A DNA stretch of 39,027 nucleotides from an uncultured Ruminococcus sp. (lineage in GTDB: Bacteria > Bacillota > Clostridia > Oscillospirales > Ruminococcaceae). The stretch's first letter is position 1. The number at the start of each line of letters is the position of its first letter. Under the pieces are notes generated by a model. The model was not told the DNA's origin and searched no databases. It saw nothing but the letters and a program-made list of their open reading frames with translations. Positions 15,866 to 25,615 of the stretch are shown here, one piece after another. The stretch covers positions 1 to 39,027 of the forward strand of contig CANPYF010000002.1 of assembly GCA_947587925.1 (NCBI GenBank), read 5' to 3'. A program made the translations under genes and the position numbers.

Positions 15866-15894
15866 TGGACAAATTTGTGATATTGTGGTAAAAT
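15866..15894 (+). promoter_or_regulatory. Promoter of the HD-GYP gene
   Basis: TGGACA (15866-15871), a 17-base spacer and TAAAAT (15889-15894), 38 bases before the ATG. Confidence 0.65.
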
Positions 15895-15931
15895 ATTATT
15901 ATACCGCTGTCGCGAAAGGAGGGTGATTCTT

Positions 15932-17383
15932 ATGGAAGCAGCTGCGGTCTGGATCGGGTCGCTTATTAATATGGCTATCCCCGCGCTTATTTTTCTCTTT
16001 TTAAATGACAGGATATTCCTTTCCAAATACAGCAAAAGGACCGACCCGAAAAGCAAAAAGGTCTACCACCGCAAACTCCTGCGGCTTATACCATACTCAC
16101 CCCTCGGTCTTCTGGTAACTCTCGCTATAGTTCTGTTTATCTTTGAGACCGTTCTGAGCTCCTTCCTTATCGCCCTCGGCGTGACGGATTTTCATGATGA
16201 TAATACTATCGTCCCCGAATTTTCTCCCGTTTACGGGATATTGATAGATACCGACCTGCTCGGTACTTCAAATTTTACCATGCTTATAATGCTGATAATG
16301 ATATTTTTGATATCTATCCCCGTGCTGCTTTTCGTTATCCGCTCTTATTGTAAGCTGGTCGGCTGCTCGCATGAACTTGGCGTTTTCGTTTATATGGCAG
16401 TGCTGTATATGTATGTCACAAGCGTGCTGATAACCCTGCCGCTCGGCGAAGATCACCCGACCTTTTCAAGTCTGCTCTCTACAGGCAGCTTTATCGTCAT
16501 GCTGCTTATTTTCTATATCCCCTCGGCGGATAAGATAGAATTTATGCGCAAAAATGAACACTCCGGTCTGCTTGCGCAGATAAACACCCTGCCTATCATC
16601 AATTTTATCCTTCTCGTTATCCTGCTCGGATTTGAGGCTATGCTCGATTCCTGCGGTTATCTGGATATCGGCTATTATTTCATAATCCTCGCTTTTGCGA
16701 TAATACTCTATGCCGCGTCGCAGATGGCGTATAATATTCTTTTCAGACATATCGAAGAAAGAACGGAGATCGAGATACTTTCAAAGCAGTCGCTTGAAAC
16801 GCAGGAGCAGGTAACGCTTGCGTTTGCAGAAATAACAGAGGCTAAATCGGGTCAGACGGGCAAGCACGTCAAGAGAGTGTCCGAATACAGCAGGGCTATC
16901 GCGCAGGCTATGGGACTTGACCACGACCAGGTGGAAAATATCCGCATAGGCTCTATGATGCACGATATCGGCAAACTGCTTATCCCGCCCGAGATACTTG
17001 AAAAAGGCGGCAGCCTTACGGACGAGGAATTTGCAGTTATAAAAACGCACGTCAATATCGGCGAAAATCTGCTGCATAACGCCCCCGGCGAGATAATGGC
17101 GGTCGCAAGGGTCATAGCCCAGCAGCACCATGAATGGTGGAACGGCAAAGGCTATCTCGGCATGAAGGGCGAGGAGATAGACCTCAGCGCAAGGATAACC
17201 GCCGTTGCGGACGTTTATGACGCGCTTACAAGCAACCGCTCGTACAAAAAAGCGTGGAAGGGCGAAGAAGCGTTCAGAATAATAAAAGAGGAAAGCGGCG
17301 AGCATTTCGACCCGCAGGTGGTAAAGGTCTTTGAGGAAAATTTTGACAAGATCAAAGAGATACAGGCGCAGTACAAGGACTGA
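15932..17383 (+). CDS. Multi-pass membrane protein with HD-GYP-type phosphodiesterase domain
   Basis: A 483-residue protein. AAAGGAGG (15915-15922) sets the start at ATG 15932; the in-frame GTG at 15923 abuts the ribosome-binding site. Residues ~5-270 contain about seven hydrophobic segments, so this half is a membrane sensor region. The C-terminal HD-GYP domain (about 290-475) has MMHDIGKLLIPPEIL (HD at about 344-345), the KTH histidine, and QHHEWWNGKGYLG, where the usual GYP reads GYL. The domain is followed by the normal LSARITAVADVYDALTS. The family hydrolyses cyclic di-GMP (or related cyclic dinucleotides); the metal ligands look complete, so activity is plausible despite the GYL change. 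The gene is preceded by a family A repeat and has its own promoter. Confidence 0.85.
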   Translation: MEAAAVWIGSLINMAIPALIFLFLNDRIFLSKYSKRTDPKSKKVYHRKLLRLIPYSPLGLLVTLAIVLFIFETVLSSFLIALGVTDFHDDNTIVPEFSPVYGILIDTDLLGTSNFTMLIMLIMIFLISIPVLLFVIRSYCKLVGCSHELGVFVYMAVLYMYVTSVLITLPLGEDHPTFSSLLSTGSFIVMLLIFYIPSADKIEFMRKNEHSGLLAQINTLPIINFILLVILLGFEAMLDSCGYLDIGYYFIILAFAIILYAASQMAYNILFRHIEERTEIEILSKQSLETQEQVTLAFAEITEAKSGQTGKHVKRVSEYSRAIAQAMGLDHDQVENIRIGSMMHDIGKLLIPPEILEKGGSLTDEEFAVIKTHVNIGENLLHNAPGEIMAVARVIAQQHHEWWNGKGYLGMKGEEIDLSARITAVADVYDALTSNRSYKKAWKGEEAFRIIKEESGEHFDPQVVKVFEENFDKIKEIQAQYKD

Positions 17384-17445
17384 AATTTTCATAAAGGTAA
17401 AAGTTTTTCAAAGGGGAATGTTTTTTCGCAAAGGGGAAAAAACAA

Positions 17446-18258
17446 ATGGATCTGTACGCAAAAGGAAATGACATAATTTTACATCAGCCCGACTTCGACC
17501 TCGATCAGACGCTTGACTGCGGTCAGGCGTTTCGGTGGGTAAAAACAGGCGGGGACGAATACACGGGCGCGTTTTTAAATATTCCGCTAAGGATAAGCTG
17601 TGTGGACAAAACAGACGGCGTTTTCAGGCTATATGATGTCACGGAGCAGGAGTTTGAAACTGTCTGGGCGGACTATTTCGACCTTAATACAGACTATGCC
17701 GAACTTAAAAGGCGGTTTTCGCAGGACGAAACGCTGTCAAAAGCGTGCGAATATGCCTGGGGTATACGGATACTAAAGCAGGACGCATGGGAAGCGTTAA
17801 GTTCGTTCATAATTTCGCAAAATAATAACATACCGAGGATAAAGGGCATAATCGGCAGATTATGCGACCGCTTCGGCGGTTATCCCACCGCAGAGCAGAT
17901 GTACGGTCAGACAGCGGAAGCGCTCGAATACCTGCGGTCGGGATTCCGTGCGAAATACATCGTTGACGCGATAGAGAAGATACAAAGCGGCGAGATAGAC
18001 CTTGAAAGGATAAAAACGCTGCCGACCGACGCCGCAAGGGACGAACTGATGAAGATAAAAGGCGTAGGACCGAAGGTAGCGGACTGCACGCTGCTTTTCG
18101 GAATGTATAAGGTGGACGCATTTCCCAAGGACGTATGGGTAAAGCGGGTACTTGAAAGGTGGTATCCCAACGGATTGCCGGAAGAAGTAAAAGGCAGCGA
18201 GGGGATAGCGCAGCAATATCTATTTCATTACATAAGGACGGGGAAAGGGGAGTTTTAA
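17446..18258 (+). CDS. ogg: 8-oxoguanine DNA glycosylase/AP lyase, OGG1 type
   Basis: A 270-residue base-excision repair enzyme. The N-terminal OGG domain starts with LDCGQAFRW, the typical opening. The helix-hairpin-helix/GPD region contains SFIISQNNNIPRIKGII near residue 125 and KGVGPKVADCTLLFG near 205, in which the lysine after GVGP is the Schiff-base nucleophile. The catalytic aspartate is in AFPKDVWVKR near 228. It removes 8-oxoG opposite C and nicks the abasic site. Upstream, CAAAGGGGAA occurs twice (17409 and 17432 region) and the second copy may act as a weak ribosome-binding site. The gene is convergent with gyrA, and its terminator overlaps its stop codon. Confidence 0.9.
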   Translation: MDLYAKGNDIILHQPDFDLDQTLDCGQAFRWVKTGGDEYTGAFLNIPLRISCVDKTDGVFRLYDVTEQEFETVWADYFDLNTDYAELKRRFSQDETLSKACEYAWGIRILKQDAWEALSSFIISQNNNIPRIKGIIGRLCDRFGGYPTAEQMYGQTAEALEYLRSGFRAKYIVDAIEKIQSGEIDLERIKTLPTDAARDELMKIKGVGPKVADCTLLFGMYKVDAFPKDVWVKRVLERWYPNGLPEEVKGSEGIAQQYLFHYIRTGKGEF

Positions 18259-18270
18259 CTCCCCTTTTTT
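18244..18270 (+). terminator. Terminator overlapping the ogg stop codon
   Basis: 10-bp stem AAGGGGAGTT/AACTCCCCTT (18245-18254 and 18257-18266) with a TT loop and a run of T. The TAA stop (18256-18258) is inside the hairpin. Confidence 0.85.
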
Positions 18271-18290
18271 ATCTGATGAAAGCGCAAAAT

Positions 18291-18312
18291 GCCCCCTCCC
18301 ACGGGAGGGGGC
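18291..18312 (-). terminator. Terminator-like hairpin after gyrA (family B first hairpin)
   Basis: 10-bp stem GCCCCCTCCC/GGGAGGGGGC with a 2-base centre. On the minus strand it is followed by ATTTTGCG and lies 8 bases after the gyrA stop. The sequence is the first hairpin of family B used alone. Confidence 0.6.
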
Positions 18313-18320
18313 AACCCTTA

Positions 18321-20882
18321 TTAATTATCAGTATCATCAGTATTTTGCTCGTCAATAAGTTCCTGCGCTTCGATCGAAGCTATCTCTTCCGCTGTAAGTT
18401 CTTCGACTTCCGCGTCCTCTACATTCTCTATCTTAGCACTGTCGTCATGCTCCGCTCTCGTGAATGCAACGACCTTGTCGTCTCCGCTGAGTTTCATCAG
18501 CTTCAGACCGCGTGCGTATCTTCCCATAGGTCTGATGTCGGCAGCGCGCAGCCTTATTATTATTCCGTCAGTGGATATCATAACGATATCGTCCTCTTCG
18601 TCTATCACCTTTATGCCGCATACGCAGTCGTCCTTGCAGCTGTAGTTTTTAAGTCCGTAGCCGCCGCGCTTTTGTATTCTGTATGCGTCAAGCAGACATT
18701 TTCTGCCTAAGCCCTTTTCGGTGACGGTCAGCACGCTTGCGCCTTCGCGCACTCTCGCCATTGATACCACCATGTCTCCGCTGCGCAGCTTTATGGCTTT
18801 TACGCCATGCGCTACTCTTGACATTGACCGTATGTCCGTTTCGTTTATGCGTATCGCCATGCCGTTTTGCGTAGCTATTATAAGCTGACTGCTGCCCGAG
18901 GTCATTCTTACGCCCTTTATCTCGTCATCTTCATCAAGACCGATAGCGATAAGTCCCTGTCTGCGTACATTTTTATATGACGGCAGCGGCGTGCGCTTTA
19001 TCTTGCCGTTTTTGGTGCATATAACAATGTATTTGCCGTCGCTGAAATCTTCGGTCTTTATCATTGCGGCGATCTTTTCGCCTTCTCTGAGCGGCAGTAT
19101 GTTCACTATGTTGGTACCCTTGGAATTTTTTGAGCCCTCGGGCAGTTCATAACATTTAAGTTTATACATAACGCCGAAATTTGAGATGAACAGTATGTTG
19201 TCATGTGATGAACAGATGTTCATTTCCTCGACAAAATCGTCCTCGCGCTGTTTCATGCCGCTGACGCCCTTGCCGCCGCGCCGCTGCGCTTTGTATACGC
19301 TTATCGGCATACGCTTGATATATCCGCTCTTGGTATAGGTGACAACATTGTCCTCAACGGGTATGAGATCTTCTATATCCATTTCGCCGCTTACGGCTTC
19401 TATCCTTGTGCGCCGCTCGTCGCCGAATTTTTCCTGTATCGCTTCGACCTCTGTTATCATTATTTCAAGTATCCTGTTGTGGTCGGCAAGTATATCTTCC
19501 AAGTCGGCTATCTTTATTTCGAGTTCGCTCAATTCGTCAAATATCTTCTGCGTTTCAAGACCCGTCAGTCTGCCTATCGTCATATTCGCGATATGATCCG
19601 CCTGTATCTCGCTGAGCCCGAATTTCTCGCGAAGCCTTTGCTTACCTTCGGGTACGTTCTTAGAGGTCTTCATGATCTCTATTACTTCGTCGATATTATC
19701 CAGAGCGATCTTCAGACCGAGCAGTATATGTTCTCTTTCCTTCGCCTTTTTAAGGTCAAAACTTGTACGGCGGGTTATTACCTCCGCTTGGAAGTCGATA
19801 TAATGCTGAAGTATCTCTTTGAGCGTAAGCGTTTTGGGTACGCCGTTTACAAGCGCTATCATTATAACGCCTACGGTGTCCTGCATCTGCGTATAGCTGA
19901 AAAGTTTGTTCAGCACCACCTGCGGGATAGCTTCTTTTTTCAGCTCGATAACTATTCTTATTCCTACATCTTTGTCCGATTCATCACGCAGATCGTGTAT
20001 GCCCTCTATACGCTTATCCTTATGCAGCTGTGCTATATCCTCTATAAGCCGCGCTTTGTTGACCATATAAGGCAGTTCGTTTACCACAATGCAGTTCCTT
20101 CCCTTTATTTCTTCTATGGAAGTATCCGAACGCAGCGTTATTTTTCCTCTGCCCGTACCGTATGCGGCGCGTATGCCCGATTTGCCCATTATTATTCCGC
20201 CTGTCGGGAAATCAGGACCTTTTATACACTCCATAAGTTCGTCAAGCGTACAATCGGGGTTTTTTACCATAAGCTTCATGGCGTCTATTACCTCTCCGAG
20301 GTTGTGCGGAGGTATATTTGTCGCCATGCCGACCGCTATTCCTACAGAACCGTTGCAAAGTATCTGCGGAAAACGTGACGGCAGCACCTTAGGCTCTTGA
20401 AGTCGGTCGTCATAGTTAGGCTGAAAATCTACCGTTTCCTTGTTTATATCGCTGAGCATATGCAGCGCAAGCCTGTCGAGCCTTGATTCCGTATAACGGT
20501 AAGCGGCAGGAGGGTCGCCGTCGACAGAACCGAAATTTCCCTGTCCGTCTATCATAGGATAGCGCATCGAGAATTTCTGCACCATTCTTACAAGCGCGTC
20601 ATAAACGCTTGCGTCACCGTGAGGGTGGTATTTACCCAGCACCGAACCTACCGTATCGGCGCATTTTCTGTACGGCTTATCGGGATTAAGTCCGTTTTCG
20701 TACATGGTGTAAAGTATCCTTCTGTGAACGGGCTTTAATCCGTCCCGCACGTCAGGAAGTGCACGAGAGCATATTACCGACATGGAATACTGCAAAAATG
20801 ATTCCTTCATCATTTTTTCAATGTCGGTATTTATAATATTCGAGTTATCCTTGAATCCAGATCCGTTTACTTCATTACTCAA
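18321..20882 (-). CDS. gyrA: DNA gyrase subunit A
   Basis: An 853-residue type II topoisomerase subunit that breaks and rejoins DNA. The catalytic tyrosine is Y130 in [10 protein letters not shown]. The quinolone-resistance region reads [15 protein letters not shown], so the position equal to E. coli Ser83 is Ala91 while Asp87 is kept (Asp95). The C-terminal beta-pinwheel contains the GyrA box QRRGGKG, which separates gyrase from topoisomerase IV. The last ~45 residues are an acidic tail. Translation starts at TTG 20882 (TTGAGTAATGAA), overlapping the stop of the upstream YcxB-like gene as TTGA; the ATG in that stretch is out of frame. It is the last gene of the dnaN-gyrA run. Confidence 0.97.
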   Translation of the reverse strand: MSNEVNGSGFKDNSNIINTDIEKMMKESFLQYSMSVICSRALPDVRDGLKPVHRRILYTMYENGLNPDKPYRKCADTVGSVLGKYHPHGDASVYDALVRMVQKFSMRYPMIDGQGNFGSVDGDPPAAYRYTESRLDRLALHMLSDINKETVDFQPNYDDRLQEPKVLPSRFPQILCNGSVGIAVGMATNIPPHNLGEVIDAMKLMVKNPDCTLDELMECIKGPDFPTGGIIMGKSGIRAAYGTGRGKITLRSDTSIEEIKGRNCIVVNELPYMVNKARLIEDIAQLHKDKRIEGIHDLRDESDKDVGIRIVIELKKEAIPQVVLNKLFSYTQMQDTVGVIMIALVNGVPKTLTLKEILQHYIDFQAEVITRRTSFDLKKAKEREHILLGLKIALDNIDEVIEIMKTSKNVPEGKQRLREKFGLSEIQADHIANMTIGRLTGLETQKIFDELSELEIKIADLEDILADHNRILEIMITEVEAIQEKFGDERRTRIEAVSGEMDIEDLIPVEDNVVTYTKSGYIKRMPISVYKAQRRGGKGVSGMKQREDDFVEEMNICSSHDNILFISNFGVMYKLKCYELPEGSKNSKGTNIVNILPLREGEKIAAMIKTEDFSDGKYIVICTKNGKIKRTPLPSYKNVRRQGLIAIGLDEDDEIKGVRMTSGSSQLIIATQNGMAIRINETDIRSMSRVAHGVKAIKLRSGDMVVSMARVREGASVLTVTEKGLGRKCLLDAYRIQKRGGYGLKNYSCKDDCVCGIKVIDEEDDIVMISTDGIIIRLRAADIRPMGRYARGLKLMKLSGDDKVVAFTRAEHDDSAKIENVEDAEVEELTAEEIASIEAQELIDEQNTDDTDN

Positions 20883-21976
20883 TTACTATCACTATCCTTT
20901 GTCTTTTCTTTTTTCGCATTATCGTTATCATCATCATTTTTCGTTCCGACAAGCTCAAGCTCATGATAATCGTCGCCGAGGATATTCATAAGATGATCTT
21001 TGAATATCCCTCTCATTCTTTCGCTTAGAGCAGACTGCGGAACGGTATAAATATAATTTTTTCTGAAAATAAGCACATAAAGACCGTCACAGTCTATGAC
21101 TTTAAGATCTATGTCCTCAAAGCGTATCATAACGGGCGGATAATTGTATATCCTGTCGCCCGCAAGCTGTGACGCTTCTATCAATATGCGCGAATTGTAA
21201 AAGCTCAGCTTATAGCTGTCGTTTTTTACATCGTCCGCACTTTCGGACGCTTCCTTTCCCGCGCTGAATGTGTTCAGCCATTTCATGGCTATCAGCGAAA
21301 GGCAGATTATCATCATCAGATAATTCAGATACCCCGTTGACGAAATGAGCGCAAGCAGCAAAAAGACTGCGGCGGCAGCGCCGAGCAGCGCGGTAAATTT
21401 TATATTGTATTTTTTGACAAATTCGTTATAAAACAGCGTATACCCCTCGACAGCCTGATCGGGCGTAAGCATATACTCGACCGAAAATATCAGCTTATCC
21501 TTAGTCGGATCGGCAGTCATAGGCTTTCGTTTTCTTCTGCCGAAAACGGGCGTTTCTTCATCGTCCTCTTCTGTTTCCTGCGAGGACTTTGCGTTTACCT
21601 TATCTCCGAAAAACATATCCTTTATTTCCGCAGTATCTATTTTTACTGATCTTAAAGGATTTTTCCCGAATACTCTCTTTTTCTCCCCGCTTTTCTCTTC
21701 GCCCTCTTCTTTTTCCTTATTATTTACCTCGTCATTGCCGCTGTCCGTTTGCTGTATATCGGACGTCTCGTCCGAATGTTCGCCATGCTCCGTGACATGA
21801 CCGTTATCCGGCATTTCGGCAGCTTCTCCGCCCTCGGATATTTTTTCGGTATCGGCAGGCGTTTCCGGCGGCATCAATTCTTCGGGCTGCTGCGGCGATC
21901 CATCTGGCGGTGTTGGGGCAAGCCCGCGGGCTTGTTCAGCTTCTTCGGGAATATTTTCCAATATTTCTTCTTTCAA
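20879..21976 (-). CDS. YcxB-like membrane protein between gyrB and gyrA
   Basis: A 365-residue protein. Residues ~1-145 are hydrophilic and disordered-looking (Pro/Glu/Gly-rich, then KK/EE-rich). Two adjacent hydrophobic segments lie at about 195-240 ([20 protein letters not shown] and [13 protein letters not shown]). After them comes a soluble beta-rich region ([42 protein letters not shown], then a helix), which is the pattern of YcxB-like domains. The function is unknown. The start is TTG 21976, preceded by AGAGGAT; no suitable ATG is near. Its stop overlaps the gyrA start, so the two are coupled, and gyrB ends 29 bases upstream. A gene in this place is unusual for the gyrB-gyrA pair. Confidence 0.72.
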   Translation of the reverse strand: MKEEILENIPEEAEQARGLAPTPPDGSPQQPEELMPPETPADTEKISEGGEAAEMPDNGHVTEHGEHSDETSDIQQTDSGNDEVNNKEKEEGEEKSGEKKRVFGKNPLRSVKIDTAEIKDMFFGDKVNAKSSQETEEDDEETPVFGRRKRKPMTADPTKDKLIFSVEYMLTPDQAVEGYTLFYNEFVKKYNIKFTALLGAAAAVFLLLALISSTGYLNYLMMIICLSLIAMKWLNTFSAGKEASESADDVKNDSYKLSFYNSRILIEASQLAGDRIYNYPPVMIRFEDIDLKVIDCDGLYVLIFRKNYIYTVPQSALSERMRGIFKDHLMNILGDDYHELELVGTKNDDDNDNAKKEKTKDSDSN

Positions 21977-22005
21977 AGCATTGATCCTCTTAAATTAAAT
22001 AATCA

Positions 22006-23973
22006 TCATACGTCAAGATCGGTAACATAGCTTGCGTTCTTTTCAATAAAGTCGCGGCGCGGCTCTACCTTATCTCCCATAAGGATAGTGAACGCTTCGT
22101 CAGCCTTTTGCGCGTCCTCTATGGAAATTTTTATCATTGTTCTTCTTTCGGGGTCAAGGGTAGTTTCCCAGAGCTGTTCGGGATTCATCTCACCAAGACC
22201 CTTATACCGCTGTATGTCGACCTTTGCGTTGCCGCTCGAAAGCTCCTCGGTATATCTGTCGCGTTCTTCCTCGGAAAACGCATACCTTACCTGCTTGCCG
22301 CGCCATACCTTGAAAAGCGGCGGCTGGGCGCAGTAAACATGACCCTCTTCTATCAGCGGGCGCATATACCTGAAAAAGAATGTGAGCAGCAGTGTTCTTA
22401 TATGAGAACCGTCAACGTCGGCATCTGCCATGATTATTACTTTGCCGTAACGCAGCTTTGATATATCAAAATCCTCACCTATGGAGGTACCGAGCGCTGT
22501 AACTACGGGTATCAGCTTTTTGTTGCTGTATACCTTGTCTATACGGGTCTTTTCAACGTTGAGCATTTTGCCCCAGAGCGGAAGTATAGCCTGATAGCGG
22601 CGGTCTCTGCCTTCTTTTGCCGAACCGCCCGCCGAATCTCCCTCGACGATATATATTTCCGTATATTCGTTATTTCTGTCGGAACAGTCGGCAAGTTTGC
22701 CCGGCAGACTGGAGGATTCAAGCGCAGACTTGCGCTTTCTTGCAAGGTCGCGCGCATTCTTCGCCGCTTCTCTTGCCCTCTTAGCCTGCAAAGATTTTTC
22801 AAATATCGCCTTTGCCACCTGCGGATTTTCCTCCAGAAAATCCATAAGCTTTTCGCTGACGAGCTTTTCAACGAACGGTCTTACCTTCGGGTTGCCGAGC
22901 CTTACCTTCGTCTGGCTTTCAAACTCGCAGTCGGTCAGCTTTACGCTGACAATGGCGGTTATTCCCTCGCGAACGTCGTCGCCCGTGAGTTTTTCGTCCT
23001 CTTTTATCAGCTTGAATTTTTTGCCGTATTCCACTATAGTCTTGGTAAGCGCGTTTTTAAATCCCGTTTCGTGCATACCGCCGTCGGTGGTATGGATATT
23101 GTTGGCAAATGAAAGGATAAATTCCGAATAGCCCGTATTATATTGCAAAGCTATCTCGGCGAACATATCGTCCTCTGAACCTTGGAAGTGGATTATCTGG
23201 TCAAATATGGGGTCGGCAGCCTTTGATTTGTGGATATGGTCTACAAATTCCCTTATGCCGCCCTCATAGCAGAGCGATTCGCCGACTATGTTTTGACTGT
23301 CGCGTTTATCCGTAAAGTTTATGCGCAGTCCCGCGTTAAGAAAAGCCTGCTCCCTTAATCTTCTTAAAAGCGTTTCATAATTATAAACGTCCGTTTCGGT
23401 AAAGATCTCGGGGTCGGCTTTGAATTTTATATTAGTACCCGTCTTATCGGTCTTGCCGATAATTTTTATAGGCTCGGCGTAATTGCCGTTGTCAAACCGC
23501 TGGAAATAGATATTTTCGCCGTCATAAACGGTAAGCTCCAGCCATTTGCTCAAAGCGTTTACGACAGACGCGCCGACACCGTGCAGACCTCCCGCGACCT
23601 TATATCCGCCGCCGCCGAATTTTCCGCCCGAATGAAGCACCGTAAATACTATCGTAGCCGCCGATATTTTTTCCTTTGGGTGTATTCCCGTAGGTATTCC
23701 TCGTCCGTTATCGGTAACGCTTATTATCTCGCCTTCAAGTATCTCGACATCTATTTGTGTGCAGTATCCCGCAAGCGCTTCGTCTATGGCGTTATCCACT
23801 ATCTCATATACCAAGTGGTGAAGTCCGCTCGGTCCTGTTGAGCCGATATACATACCCGGGCGTTTTCTTACCGCTTCAAGTCCTTCAAGCACCTGTATCT
23901 GATTTTCCGTATAGCTGTCATCTACCTTGGAGATCTGCATATCGAGTGCCGTACCTTGTTGATTTTCATTCAT
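22006..23973 (-). CDS. gyrB: DNA gyrase subunit B
   Basis: A 655-residue ATPase subunit of DNA gyrase. The GHKL ATP-binding region has [15 protein letters not shown] and [15 protein letters not shown], and the ATP lid is [19 protein letters not shown]. The TOPRIM domain contains [19 protein letters not shown] and [19 protein letters not shown], with the metal-binding acids. The C terminus ends as usual, [24 protein letters not shown] lies 11 bases before the ATG. The gene overlaps the end of remB by 8 bases and belongs to the dnaN-to-gyrA operon. Confidence 0.97.
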   Translation of the reverse strand: MNENQQGTALDMQISKVDDSYTENQIQVLEGLEAVRKRPGMYIGSTGPSGLHHLVYEIVDNAIDEALAGYCTQIDVEILEGEIISVTDNGRGIPTGIHPKEKISAATIVFTVLHSGGKFGGGGYKVAGGLHGVGASVVNALSKWLELTVYDGENIYFQRFDNGNYAEPIKIIGKTDKTGTNIKFKADPEIFTETDVYNYETLLRRLREQAFLNAGLRINFTDKRDSQNIVGESLCYEGGIREFVDHIHKSKAADPIFDQIIHFQGSEDDMFAEIALQYNTGYSEFILSFANNIHTTDGGMHETGFKNALTKTIVEYGKKFKLIKEDEKLTGDDVREGITAIVSVKLTDCEFESQTKVRLGNPKVRPFVEKLVSEKLMDFLEENPQVAKAIFEKSLQAKRAREAAKNARDLARKRKSALESSSLPGKLADCSDRNNEYTEIYIVEGDSAGGSAKEGRDRRYQAILPLWGKMLNVEKTRIDKVYSNKKLIPVVTALGTSIGEDFDISKLRYGKVIIMADADVDGSHIRTLLLTFFFRYMRPLIEEGHVYCAQPPLFKVWRGKQVRYAFSEEERDRYTEELSSGNAKVDIQRYKGLGEMNPEQLWETTLDPERRTMIKISIEDAQKADEAFTILMGDKVEPRRDFIEKNASYVTDLDV

Positions 23974-24238
23974 TTTCTTCGTTACCTCCGTTACTTCTTG
24001 ACCCTATTGTCGCAGAACTTACCCTGCTTATATAGACTTTTTCGTCTAACTGCTTTCTGTCAAAGGTCACAACAAAGCTCCTCGGAAGCTGATCCGTACA
24101 GCTTATCTCACAGCTGCGCAGGGCAGCCGCGCGAAGATATTCCCTTGTGACAGGTGAAGCGGTGGTCTTTTCTATATCAAATATCCCTATTATATCCTTT
24201 GATAATACAAGTCTGTCGTTCCCTATATGGATATACAT
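23966..24238 (-). CDS. remB: RemB-like extracellular matrix regulatory protein (DUF370 family)
   Basis: A 90-residue small protein in the position of Bacillus yaaB/remB, between recF and gyrB. The N terminus [26 protein letters not shown] is characteristic. Its RemA relatives bind DNA and activate matrix genes in Bacillus; the role of RemB-type proteins in Clostridia is less clear. AGAGGAT, inside the last codons of recF, acts as the ribosome-binding site. The tail ([11 protein letters not shown]) overlaps the gyrB start region by 8 bases. Confidence 0.82.
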   Translation of the reverse strand: MYIHIGNDRLVLSKDIIGIFDIEKTTASPVTREYLRAAALRSCEISCTDQLPRSFVVTFDRKQLDEKVYISRVSSATIGSRSNGGNEENE

Positions 24239-24243
24239 AAATA

Positions 24244-25376
24244 CTATCCTCTTTTATTTGTGATACTTCCCGATGATATATAAAATACCGTGCGGTCTTT
24301 TTGCTTGCCTTTAAATATATCCTCATCACAGCAGGTAATTATCACCTGCATACCGTCTATCTTGTTCATAACAAAACTCTGTCTTGCCGCGTCAAGTTCG
24401 CTCAATACGTCGTCGAGCAGTATACACGGCGGGTCGAGCGTTTCTTCACTCAATATATAAGCCTGCGCAAGTTTCAGCACCAGCGCGATAGAGCGGTGCT
24501 GTCCCTGTGAAGCGTAATCCTTGGCGTTGTTCCCGTTTATATAAAACGTTATGTCATCGCGGTGTACGCCCTTTTGCGTAAAGCCCGCTTTTATATCCTC
24601 CTCGCGGCACTCTTTGAGCTTTTCAAGATATTCGGCGGCAAGGTCGCCCTTGTAATCCATTCTGCCTTCAAGGCTGTCAAACACGGTGGAATTATAGCAA
24701 AGCGTAGTTCCTCCGTTCCGCCCGATATTTCATTGAAAAGCACAGACGCGGTACGCGAAAGCTTTTTGCAGTAATGATACCTCAGCATAGATATATATGC
24801 GCCCATCTGCGAAAGCTGGCTGTCCCAGACATCAAGCAGTGCCGCATCAGCCTTGCCCGCCGCAGCCGCTTTCAGCTGAAAGCTTCTCTGGTCGTTGAGC
24901 CTGCGGTATTTTTCCGTTACCGCGCGGTAAGAACGCTTTATCTGCGATATGGAAATATCTGCAAATCTTCTTCTGTTTTCGGGCGAGCCTTTTGACAGGC
25001 TCAGGTCCTCGGGGGTAAACACCACACAGCGAAGCTCTCCGAAAAGCGCCGAAGGCGCTCTTAACGCTACCCCGTTGAGCGTGACCTTTTTGCTTTTGAT
25101 ATGAACATCTTCGCAAAAAGATATATTGATATGCTGTTCTCTTTGCTTATCTTTAAAATCGAGCGACAGCGAATAGCCGTTTGAGCCTATGGCGGTCATT
25201 TCCCTGTCCTTTGCCGAGCGAAAGCTTTTTTCGCCGCTGCACAGCCATATCGCCTCGAGGATATTGGTCTTGCCCTGGGCGTTTTTTCCGCACAGCACGT
25301 TCAGCCTCGGGTGCAGGTCGATATTTATATCTTTAAGATTTCTGAATCCCTTTGAACTAAAAGAGGTTATTATCAT
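24244..25376 (-). pseudogene. recF: recF split by a single-base frameshift
   Basis: The two halves of RecF, an ABC-type ATPase that loads RecA at gaps, lie in different frames. The first (from 25376) has Walker A GKNAQGKTNI and the SPENRRRFADISI region. After EELRFA it runs off frame and ends near 24591. The second half, in the other frame, has YNSTVFDSLEGRMDY, GVHRDDI, the signature SQGQHRSIALVLKLA and Walker B CILLDDVLSELD, and ends at 24244. The shift maps to a run of three A (24699-24701, TTT on the coding strand); a fourth T would restore a 377-residue protein of normal length. All motifs are otherwise intact, so the lesion is either very recent or a sequencing or assembly error. It overlaps yaaA by ATGA. 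Confidence 0.85.
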
Positions 25377-25609
25377 TTGCCTGTTATTTTAAGCCGCAGA
25401 CCTATTTCGTCTATGTCAACGATATCGCCCGCGTATAGCTTTTTTCCCCTTTGCGTACATATTTCGCCGTTTACCTTTATTCTTTCTTCACCTATTATCA
25501 GCTTTGCGCTGCCGCCCGTTTCGGCAATGCCCGCATATTTCATAAGCGAATCCAGCCTGATAAACTCGGTGTTAAGGCTGACGGTCTCTTCCTTGATATT
25601 ATCCGCCAT
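25373..25609 (-). CDS. yaaA: S4-domain RNA-binding protein YaaA
   Basis: A 78-residue protein in the usual position between dnaN and recF. It has a small S4 RNA-binding fold: FIRLDSLMKYAGIAETGGSAKLIIGEERIKVNGEICTQRG, with the VNGE turn and the final DIVDIDEIGLRLKI. Members of this family are linked to ribosome assembly. The ribosome-binding site AAGGAG overlaps the dnaN stop, six bases before this ATG, and the end overlaps the recF start. Confidence 0.9.
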   Translation of the reverse strand: MADNIKEETVSLNTEFIRLDSLMKYAGIAETGGSAKLIIGEERIKVNGEICTQRGKKLYAGDIVDIDEIGLRLKITGK

Positions 25610-25615
25610 TCAAGT

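Noticed and set aside
24590-24710. Programmed frameshifting in recF
   Set aside because: No slippery heptamer or strong downstream pseudoknot is evident, and recF is not known to be made this way.
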